Assembly: GCA_002726335.1 (NCBI GenBank)
Contig: PBSR01000072.1
Location: forward strand, 1 to 15,474
Length of the DNA: 15,474 nucleotides
DNA from: Gemmatimonadaceae bacterium
GTDB taxonomy: Bacteria > Latescibacterota > UBA2968 > UBA8231
Reading direction: 5' to 3'
The stretch's first letter is position 1; the number at the start of each line of letters is the position of its first letter. The position numbers were made by a program, and so were the translations under genes. The notes beneath the pieces are model-generated. The model was not told the DNA's origin, made no database searches, and saw nothing but the letters and a program-made list of their open reading frames with translations. Shown in pieces: positions 1 to 5,949 of the stretch.

Positions 1-620
1 ACAGTGCGATTGAAGATGTCGACGAAGCGGCTCGGGTCCTCGCGATGGGCGTAGCAGCTCATGGAGGGCTCGTCGACGGTCAGTTCCGTACAGCCCGCGG
101 CGACCAGCTTCTCCAACTCCTCTCGCACCAGCGGCAGCAGGGCTTCGGTCACGGCCCAGCGATCCGGATACTGGTCGTTGGGCAGCAGGCGACCGCTCAG
201 CGTGTACGGCCCGGGCACGCTGGCTTTGAGAGTGGGACCTGCGGCCGCCAGCCGTTGCAGTCTCTGGAACTCTTCCACGGCGCCCAGCCCACCTGTCGCG
301 CCCAGTTCCCCTGTGATCGCGTGGCGGCCCCGCTGGTCGTGCGCCGGCGGCCCGAACTGGCGCGGCGGCGCTCCCTCCAGGTCGATCCCGTCGATGAAGC
401 CGTAGAAGGACAGGTTGAAGTCGACCCGGGTCTGTTCGCCATCGGTGATGACGTCGAGGCCGGCTGTCATCTGATCGTGAATCGCGGCCACCACCGCGTC
501 GTCCTGCAGCTCGGCGACATCGTCGGGGCCGAAGCGCTCAAGATTCTCAGCAGCGAACTCCAGCCAGCCGGGAAAGGGGTACGAGCCGATGACCGTCGTA
601 CGCAGTGGTCGATCTCTCAT
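1..620 (-). CDS. Cobalamin-independent methionine synthase (MetE C-terminal type) family methyltransferase, 3' end outside window
   Basis: The 206 visible codons start at ATG 620-618 and run off the left edge. The protein opens with TTVIGSYPFP (residues 8-17), then DVITDGEQTRVDF (about 56-68), SVPGPYTLSG, and LTVDEPSMS near the break. These are the landmarks of the catalytic barrel shared by core (archaeal-type) MetE and related methylcobalamin or coenzyme M methyltransferases. The zinc-binding His-x-Cys segment would lie beyond the edge, so catalytic competence cannot be judged. The family moves methyl groups from folate or corrinoid carriers to a thiol. Full MetE has an extra N-terminal half that is absent here, so this is the short form, and the true substrate may not be homocysteine. 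The start codon overlaps the stop of the ROK kinase gene (ATGA at 620-617), so it is probably translationally coupled as the last visible gene of the SIS-SDR-ROK operon. Confidence 0.85.
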   Translation of the reverse strand, partial: MRDRPLRTTVIGSYPFPGWLEFAAENLERFGPDDVAELQDDAVVAAIHDQMTAGLDVITDGEQTRVDFNLSFYGFIDGIDLEGAPPRQFGPPAHDQRGRHAITGELGATGGLGAVEEFQRLQRLAAAGPTLKASVPGPYTLSGRLLPNDQYPDRWAVTEALLPLVREELEKLVAAGCTELTVDEPSMSCYAHREDPSRFVDIFNRT

Positions 621-1603
621 GACGCCTGTCCCGTCTCCTCTGACTGTACCCGCTCCCAGGCGATGGCCGCCGCCCCGAGCACGCCTTGATGATTGCGCAG
701 CCTCGACAGTACGATGGGAACGGGTTCGCCCACCGGGTAGCGGAACAAGTGGGAGTTGACCTGCTCGGACAAGGGTTTCAGAAAGTGCTTGGCCGCGTTC
801 GTCGCCCCGCCGCTCAGAATGATGATCTGCGGGGCGTACACATGTACGGCACTGACCAGCAGCCACCCCAGGTTGGTCCGCCAGTGCTCGAGCTCGTCAC
901 ACGCCAGCCTGTCCTTGCGTGCCACCGCTTTGATCACCGCTTCGAAATCCACCGAAGCCGGGTCCGCGAAATACTCCTCGCTGAGTGCCGAGGGAATTCC
1001 GCGCTGCAGCCCGTCGCGCACGTTCATGGCCAGCGATGTCGCCGAGCAGTTCATCTCCGCCGTTCCCCGGGCGCCGGTGATACACAGGCGCCCGCCGGAA
1101 CCGTCGAGCACGATGTGGCTCATCTGTGTGCCGAACTGCAGATGGGGATCGCGCAGAATGTGTCCGTCGAGGAGCACGCCTGACCCGACGCCTGTTCCGA
1201 TGGTCATCGTCACAGCCCACTTGTGCTCGCGCGCCAGACCAAAGTAGGACTCAGCATAGATGGACAGCCGCCCGTCGTTGTCGGCGACCACGGGAAGACC
1301 GGTGGCCTTTTTGAGTTTCGCCACGATGGGATACCCCTCCATACCCTTGATCTTGCCTGGCAGGAAGACGACCCCCTTGTCGGGATGAACCGCACCGGGA
1401 AAGCCCATGCCGACACCCAGAGGCTTGGCGCCGACCTCCCGGGTGATACGACGGATCTCTGACTTGAAGGCTGCCAGCATTTTTGCCGGCGCCATGTTGA
1501 ATCCCGTCGGCAGAAGTCCGGGGGCGAGGATCCGCCCCCCTCGGGTAACCGCGCCGGTCTTCAGGCGGGTGCCGCCGCCATCGAGTCCTACCACATAATC
1601 CAT
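617..1603 (-). CDS. ROK family sugar kinase with degenerate zinc motif
   Basis: This 328-residue protein has the normal length for ROK kinases, which phosphorylate glucose, N-acetyl-hexosamines, fructose or allose in the cytoplasm with ATP. The N-terminal phosphate-binding loop is GLDGGGTRLKTGAV (residues 6-19). The catalytic-base region VADNDG carries Asp110, and a second phosphate loop reads TIGTGVGSG (134-142). His163 of the usual zinc site is present. The downstream consensus CxCGxxGCxE reads CITGARGTAE (174-183), so two of the three cysteines are threonine. Sugar specificity cannot be read from sequence. The start ATG lies 6 nt after the SDR stop, and the stop overlaps the start of the MetE-like gene. 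Because there is no N-terminal helix-turn-helix, this is a kinase rather than a ROK repressor. Pairing with a SIS-domain protein suggests an amino sugar or similar substrate, which is inference. Confidence 0.9.
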   Translation of the reverse strand: MDYVVGLDGGGTRLKTGAVTRGGRILAPGLLPTGFNMAPAKMLAAFKSEIRRITREVGAKPLGVGMGFPGAVHPDKGVVFLPGKIKGMEGYPIVAKLKKATGLPVVADNDGRLSIYAESYFGLAREHKWAVTMTIGTGVGSGVLLDGHILRDPHLQFGTQMSHIVLDGSGGRLCITGARGTAEMNCSATSLAMNVRDGLQRGIPSALSEEYFADPASVDFEAVIKAVARKDRLACDELEHWRTNLGWLLVSAVHVYAPQIIILSGGATNAAKHFLKPLSEQVNSHLFRYPVGEPVPIVLSRLRNHQGVLGAAAIAWERVQSEETGQAS

Positions 1604-1609
1604 ATGTGC

Positions 1610-2422
1610 CTATCTCTCCGGCGAGTGCCCTTCACTCACGCACCAACCCGCGTCCACGGTCATCACGTCACCCGTCATGCTGCGGGAACGGGGGCTCATC
1701 AGGAAGACCGCGGCGTCGGCGACCTCGTCAGCCTCCTGCATACCTTCCACCAGGGGCTGCTTGCCCTTCATGTAGTCCATGATTTCATCATTTAGTTGAG
1801 CTCGCTCGCTCATGGGCGTGCGTACGAGGGCCGGTGCGATGGCGTTCACACGGATCTTCTCGGGAGCATAGTACGCTGCCATGGCTCTCGTCATGCCGAC
1901 GATGGCCCCCTTGCTCGCGGCGTACGCATGGGAGGCGAAGTGAGTGGCCTCCGGTGAAAAGGCCAGTACGCTTGCCATGTTGAGCACCGATCCCCGCATC
2001 CCGTCACCACCCGGCGCCTGCTGCAGCATGACGGGCAGCGCCGCCCGGCTCATCAGGTACTGGGTGCGGACGTTGACCGCCATGGTCGTGTCCCAGCCCT
2101 CCGGAGTGCACTCATGCAGGGGTCCGTCACCGAACCGCCTGCCGCTGATCCCGGCCACGTTGAACAGAGCATCGATCCGGCCGAAGCGAACGCGGCAGTC
2201 CTCGACCACCGCTGCCGCCGCATCATCCTCCACCAGGTCTGCCACTCTGTAGCCGGCGGCATCCGCGCCCAGCTCCTCTACCAGGGCGGCGCAGTGACTC
2301 TCGGTTCGGGAACAGACGAAAACCCTGGCGCCATCGGCCACCGCCTTGACCGCCGTCGCCGCGGCGATTCCGGTGGAGCCCGTGATCAGCAGGACCCGAC
2401 CGGCGAGCAGGCTCTCAGGCAT
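1610..2422 (-). CDS. Short-chain dehydrogenase/reductase (SDR) with atypical glycine motif
   Basis: A 270-residue classical-SDR-sized protein, presumably an NAD(P)-dependent oxidoreductase acting on a sugar or related alcohol or ketone. Visible landmarks are beta1 with LLITGSTGIA (11-20), NVAG (88-91, normally NNAG), Asn117, catalytic Ser151 (NMAS), Tyr167 and Lys171 (YAASK), and RVNAIAPALVRTPM (191-204) after the active site. The C-terminal MTGDVMTVDAGW is typical of the family. The glycine-rich loop reads TGSTGIAAA where the family has TGxxxGxG: it is one residue short and the third glycine is alanine. The chosen start, ATG 2422-2420, overlaps the SIS gene stop by 8 nt and gives a natural N-terminus. 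The frame stays open further upstream, but that part lies inside the SIS gene and looks unlike protein. It is the second gene of the operon. Confidence 0.9.
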   Translation of the reverse strand: MPESLLAGRVLLITGSTGIAAATAVKAVADGARVFVCSRTESHCAALVEELGADAAGYRVADLVEDDAAAAVVEDCRVRFGRIDALFNVAGISGRRFGDGPLHECTPEGWDTTMAVNVRTQYLMSRAALPVMLQQAPGGDGMRGSVLNMASVLAFSPEATHFASHAYAASKGAIVGMTRAMAAYYAPEKIRVNAIAPALVRTPMSERAQLNDEIMDYMKGKQPLVEGMQEADEVADAAVFLMSPRSRSMTGDVMTVDAGWCVSEGHSPER

Positions 2423-3185
2423 AGAGATGAGCGAGGCTCTTGCGGTAGCCTTCGTAGAACCGTTCGAGCTGCTCGTCAGCGCTGGCGTCTCCGAGAATCT
2501 GATGACTGGGCAGAACTTCCGGCTTGATTCCCATGGCCAGCAACCGTTCGGCGACCTCACAGCGAAGCATGTTGATGAGCATAGCCCCGGTGAGGGTCGA
2601 CACCGGTCCGGTGCGCCAGTCGAGTCCCTCCAGCTCCATGACACAGTCTCCGCGTGGGGCATGGTTGTCCAGGATGACGTCTGCCAGGTCGATCAGCTTC
2701 TTGCCGGAGGAGTGACCGGGAGGTGAATTCTCCCCGTGTTCGCGAGCTGTCATGGCGATGACGGGCATGCCCCGCTCCTTCGCCCCCATGGCCATCTCGA
2801 CGATGAGAGGCCTGATGCCGCTGGTGGAGATCAGCAGCATCGCATCATGCGGACCGAACTTGAATGACTTCAGGATCTGCTCCGCATAGCCGTCGTACTT
2901 CTCCAGATGCAGCGGTCCGCGCAGGCTGTTGGTGCCGACGATCGAAGCATGGGTCGACACGGCCAGTTCCACGAGAGCGAAAAAACCCACGAAGCCACCC
3001 TGACGCGGTGTCATCTCCTCACACATCATTCGGGAATGGCCGGCACCGAAGAGGAAGACGAGGCCGCCCTGCGAAATGCTGTTCGTGCAGATCTGCGCGG
3101 CTTCTGCCACCGCCTTCATCTGTGTCTCTCGAACTCTGGCCAGCAACGCTGTTGTCTTGTCGTAGTAGTCGTGTGCCGCACTCAT
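2415..3185 (-). CDS. SIS-domain sugar isomerase-like protein (COG4821 / UPF0309 type)
   Basis: The 256-residue protein carries one sugar-isomerase (SIS) fold. The phosphate-binding stretch FLFGAGHS (44-51) is followed by a second strand-loop LLISTSGIRP (117-126) and PVIAMTARE (141-149). SIS domains bind phosphorylated sugars and serve as isomerases, etherases or regulatory sensors. This subgroup resembles uncharacterised phosphosugar-binding proteins often found with sugar kinases. The enzymatic reaction is unknown. The start ATG 3185-3183 has GAGGAG 13 nt upstream (3204-3199), a rather long spacing. It is the first gene of the operon that continues with SDR, ROK kinase and MetE-like genes, and it is divergent from the RidA gene. 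The phosphorylated product of the ROK kinase would be a natural ligand; this is inference from context. Confidence 0.88.
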   Translation of the reverse strand: MSAAHDYYDKTTALLARVRETQMKAVAEAAQICTNSISQGGLVFLFGAGHSRMMCEEMTPRQGGFVGFFALVELAVSTHASIVGTNSLRGPLHLEKYDGYAEQILKSFKFGPHDAMLLISTSGIRPLIVEMAMGAKERGMPVIAMTAREHGENSPPGHSSGKKLIDLADVILDNHAPRGDCVMELEGLDWRTGPVSTLTGAMLINMLRCEVAERLLAMGIKPEVLPSHQILGDASADEQLERFYEGYRKSLAHLYA

Positions 3186-3198
3186 GTCGAAGTAATCG

Positions 3199-3204
3199 CT
3201 CCTC
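3199..3204 (-). promoter_or_regulatory. Probable ribosome binding site of the SIS gene
   Basis: GAGGAG on the minus strand lies 13 nt before ATG 3185-3183. The motif is strong but the spacing is longer than usual. No nearer in-frame upstream start makes better use of it. Confidence 0.45.
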
Positions 3205-3334
3205 GGGCCCGGTTTGGAAGTTGTGGCTGCAAGGTAGGATCGCCTTCACAGGGCGGCAAGAATGACTCGGTTGCCTGCACGGCCCCGGGTTCGGACCTTG
3301 TCTGTTGGTCAGCCATCAACTCTCAACCCGACAT

Positions 3335-3338
3335 GGAG
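3335..3338 (+). promoter_or_regulatory. Ribosome binding site deciding the RidA start
   Basis: GGAG lies 8 nt before ATG 3347. It supports this start over the in-frame ATG at 3305, which would add 14 residues unlike the family and has no Shine-Dalgarno match. Confidence 0.65.
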
Positions 3339-3346
3339 ACAGATCG

Positions 3347-3787
3347 ATGGGCGCTGAAGCAAAGGCTCTGGAGTTGGGCCTCAAATTTCCCGACGATGCC
3401 GAGAAGGCCTACCTGAACATGGCGGCCCGCACGGGCAACGTCATCATCACCTCGGGTCACACCTCCACCCAGAAGGGCAAGCTCGGCCAGGATGTGACGG
3501 TGGAGCAGGGCTACGAGGCGGCGAAGGAGGTCGCTGAGAACATCCTCAAGTCCGTACATCAGGAGGTCGGCTCCCTGGACGGGCTGCGTGTCGTCAAGCT
3601 GCTCGGGTGCGTGAACTCGACTCTCGATTTCATCGAGCAGCACCTCGTCATCAACGGCGCCTCGGATCTGCTGCACAAGATCTTCGAGGGCGACGACGGT
3701 CATCATGCGCGCTCGGCCATCGGGTTTGCCCAGCTGCCGACGGGAGTTGCTGTTGAAATCGAGGCGATCTTTGAGATCAAGAGCTGA
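3347..3787 (+). CDS. RidA (YjgF/YER057c/UK114) family protein, long subtype
   Basis: The 146-residue protein belongs to the longer RidA-like subgroup (COG0251). Visible features are AARTGNVIITSGHTS (26-40), the central LTVEEGYEAA-like stretch VTVEQGYEAAKEVAEN (50-65), VVKLLGCVNS (82-91), VINGASDLL (101-109) and the active-site region HARSAIGFAQLP (120-131). In that region Arg122 matches the arginine that holds the substrate carboxylate in RidA enzymes, and VEIEAIFEI closes the protein. RidA proteins are trimeric deaminases that hydrolyse reactive enamine or imine intermediates, but the long subgroup is poorly characterised and may act on other compounds. The gene is divergent from the SIS operon and converges on the permease gene with only 5 nt between stops. 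Its position between a sugar transporter and a sugar kinase operon hints at a nitrogen-containing substrate; this is inference. Confidence 0.9.
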   Translation: MGAEAKALELGLKFPDDAEKAYLNMAARTGNVIITSGHTSTQKGKLGQDVTVEQGYEAAKEVAENILKSVHQEVGSLDGLRVVKLLGCVNSTLDFIEQHLVINGASDLLHKIFEGDDGHHARSAIGFAQLPTGVAVEIEAIFEIKS

Positions 3788-3792
3788 TCGCC

Positions 3793-5949
3793 CTACTTCA
3801 TCGAAGGAATGATGATACCCCGCAGGATGATCTTCTGGCAGAACAGGAACACCAGCAGGGTGGGAATCGAGGCGACGACAAACCCGGCCATGACGATCCA
3901 CGGCTTGGCCGCCCACCAGATGTTCGCCTGATAGAGCCAGACAGAGAGGGTCCACATACTCTGGTCCTGACAGACGATGAGAGCCCATTCCCAGCTGGTG
4001 TAGGCGAAGAGGAAGGCGTTGAGACTGTTGATCGCCAGGATCGGCTTCATCATCGGCATCGTCACCCGCAGGAAGATCTGCCATTCGGGAGCCCCGTCGA
4101 TCGTCGCCGCCTCGTAGAGTTCTTTCGGCAGGCTGTCGAAGAACCCCTTGAGGATGAAGATCGCCATGCCGTTGGCGGCGCCCGGCAGGATGAGGGCGAG
4201 AAAGGTGTTGAGCATGCCCAGATCCCGCATCAGCAGGTACGCGGGGATGGCGCTGACCATGGCGGGAAAGGCCATGGGCGCCAGGATATAGAGAATCACC
4301 TTCTCGGTACCGCGCAGGTGGAAACGGGACAGGGCATAGGCGGCCATGGGATTGATCGTCAATGTCGACAGTACGGCCAGGACCACCAGCAGGAGGGTGA
4401 CGGGCAGGGCCCGGCCGCGATGGAGCAGGTACTCGATGATGAGCGAGTAGTTGCGCACGAGGGGTCCCAGAACGAAACCGGTCTCGTTCTGGGCGAAGGT
4501 CACGGCGTAGGCGACATCGAAAGGTGGAAAGGCCTCCTCGAGACGTGACAGACTCCATCCGTAGACCTCGTTGATCTGTCTCAGCGAACCGTAACGCTGC
4601 AGAAGGAATCCCTGGTATCGATGCTCCGACGAAGTCAGGACTCTCCGGTTGGCATCCAGCCCTTTGACGAAGTCGTACCAGATCGCCAGTTGCGGATCAT
4701 CGGCCATCGCGCGCCGGGGGGCCAGAGGCGTCAGCTCAAAATCGCTCCACGCCGTTGCCATCGTACCGAGGATTCGGTTCGCGTACTCCAGATTGCGGAA
4801 TCGACCCCGCAGCAGATCGTGATAGCGACCGGTCAGCTCCGGCGTTACGACGATTGACGTCAGCCGCAGGGGGAAGCGGCTTTCCACAAAACGCCGCCAC
4901 AGGTCGGCAATGCCTGCGGGTTCGTCTCCCGTCAGCGGAAAGGGAGTGTCCCGGAGACTCGCATAGCTGGTTCGCGCAAGACGGTTGTAGATCCCCGCGT
5001 TGAAACGCTCACTCCCCTGCAACCCCAGCCGGGCACGCACCTCTTCTCCCTGCAGATAATCTCGCCAGACGACGCGCATGGCGAAGGGCACCACGGGAGC
5101 TGCCGGTGCCTGCTCGCGCTTGAAACGTTGCCACAGTTCACGTCGTGCAGGTGGGCTGGCAGTGACCACGGGAAACGGCACCGGCCCGTCACTCGCCCAT
5201 CCTGCCTGGTCTCCAAGAAAAGTCTCCCACTTCGCCCGTACGCCCTGGGAAAAGGCGTGAGCCCGTTGCGCTTCCAGGACCCGCAGGTAGTCGGTGAACT
5301 TTTCATCCTGTGGAAAATGGAAGGACTGCTGGTGCAGTGGCAGACGGACCTCCCGTTGGAAGGAAAGGGCGAAGAAACTGCGGTACGGCACGTCCCAAGC
5401 CTGGCTCAGCAGCCCTAGAGCGTGAGGTCCACCGGGTTCGCCGGGATGCTGTGCCGTCCACAGATCGCTGTAGCGGCGGGCGAGGAAGCCCGCGGCATCC
5501 GAGTTGTCGACGGGACCGACCATGTCCTCGAGGGGATAGGCGTCGACGAAGTCGGAGTAGTCCGCCGCCTGGCGACGCCACGTCTCGGGTATCGGGTCGG
5601 GCAGGAAGCGAGCCGCCAGGTCGTCCATACGGTCGGTGTCGCGGCCGATCCGGCGCCAGCCCAGCCAGTCCTCGGGGACGTCGAACCGGGCCCGCATCTG
5701 CTGCGCCCAGTTCGTGTACGTGTTGAAGTACTGAACGAGCCCTTTGCCGAAACGCTCCGTGCGGGAGTACAGGTATCGCGGCACGGGATGGTACTTCTCG
5801 TAGTCGAAGTCATTCGACAACGAGGCGGAAACGGTGACGAGGAAAGGGGTCACCATCGTCACGCCGAGAACACAGAGCACGGCATAGCAGGTCCACACAG
5901 CACCGCGGACCTGCCAGGACGAGCCGCCAACTCTGGGGAGGATTGGCAT
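3793..5949 (-). CDS. MalG-like carbohydrate ABC transporter permease with ~450-residue extracytoplasmic insertion
   Basis: This is a 718-residue protein, whereas typical MalG/LacG permeases have about 280. Residues 17-42 form the first membrane helix. A long soluble segment (about 45-510) follows, and then the usual permease core: TM at 514-532, MAAYALSRF (535-543), helices around 550-575 and 580-600, and the EAA loop LYEAATIDGAPEWQIFLRVT (611-630) with MPMMKP, which docks on the ABC ATPase. Final helices are near 635-660 and 685-706, and the end GIIIPSMK is typical. The insertion lies between TM1 and the core, so it should be outside the cytoplasmic membrane; it is made of degenerate repeats (separate entry). 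The start ATG 5949 overlaps the upstream fusion gene's stop by one base (TGATG), giving tight coupling. It is one half of a heterodimeric sugar-import channel. The C-terminus lies 5 nt from the convergent RidA stop. Confidence 0.9.
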   Translation of the reverse strand: MPILPRVGGSSWQVRGAVWTCYAVLCVLGVTMVTPFLVTVSASLSNDFDYEKYHPVPRYLYSRTERFGKGLVQYFNTYTNWAQQMRARFDVPEDWLGWRRIGRDTDRMDDLAARFLPDPIPETWRRQAADYSDFVDAYPLEDMVGPVDNSDAAGFLARRYSDLWTAQHPGEPGGPHALGLLSQAWDVPYRSFFALSFQREVRLPLHQQSFHFPQDEKFTDYLRVLEAQRAHAFSQGVRAKWETFLGDQAGWASDGPVPFPVVTASPPARRELWQRFKREQAPAAPVVPFAMRVVWRDYLQGEEVRARLGLQGSERFNAGIYNRLARTSYASLRDTPFPLTGDEPAGIADLWRRFVESRFPLRLTSIVVTPELTGRYHDLLRGRFRNLEYANRILGTMATAWSDFELTPLAPRRAMADDPQLAIWYDFVKGLDANRRVLTSSEHRYQGFLLQRYGSLRQINEVYGWSLSRLEEAFPPFDVAYAVTFAQNETGFVLGPLVRNYSLIIEYLLHRGRALPVTLLLVVLAVLSTLTINPMAAYALSRFHLRGTEKVILYILAPMAFPAMVSAIPAYLLMRDLGMLNTFLALILPGAANGMAIFILKGFFDSLPKELYEAATIDGAPEWQIFLRVTMPMMKPILAINSLNAFLFAYTSWEWALIVCQDQSMWTLSVWLYQANIWWAAKPWIVMAGFVVASIPTLLVFLFCQKIILRGIIIPSMK
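4519..5559 (-). repeat. Five degenerate protein repeats inside the permease insertion
   Basis: In the translated insertion a hydrophobic anchor recurs: YSDFVD (131-136), FTDYLRVL (218-225), VVWRDYLQG (293-301), LWRRFVES (350-357) and IWYDFVKG (423-430). Each is followed 19-24 residues later by a second element: AGFLARRYSDL, VRAKWETFLGDQ, AGIYNRLARTSYASL, GRYHDLLRGRFRNL and RYQGFLLQRYGSL. The last two are clearest and continue with LEYANRILGT and RQINEVYGWS. The last reads like the [KR]YG[ST]L-x-x-[LI]-N-x-x-[YW]-G stretch of GH42-type beta-galactosidases. Repeat boundaries are by eye. No glycosidase catalytic residues can be assigned. A sugar-handling or binding-protein docking role is inference. 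Confidence 0.55.

Larger units (their letters stand above)
3186..3346. promoter_or_regulatory. Divergent intergenic region between SIS operon and RidA gene
   Basis: These 161 bases separate two divergently oriented genes and should hold promoters for both, because neither gene has another upstream neighbour on its own strand close by. I see no convincing sigma70 promoter. The best plus-strand candidate is TTGGAA (3214-3219) with TAGGAT (3235-3240), whose 15-nt spacer is short. No clear operator palindrome was found by eye. The regulatory role is inferred from gene layout. Confidence 0.35.

Noticed and set aside
3788..3792. Bidirectional terminator between the convergent RidA and permease genes
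   Set aside because: Only 5 nt lie between the stops, and no GC-rich hairpin with a T run is visible around them.
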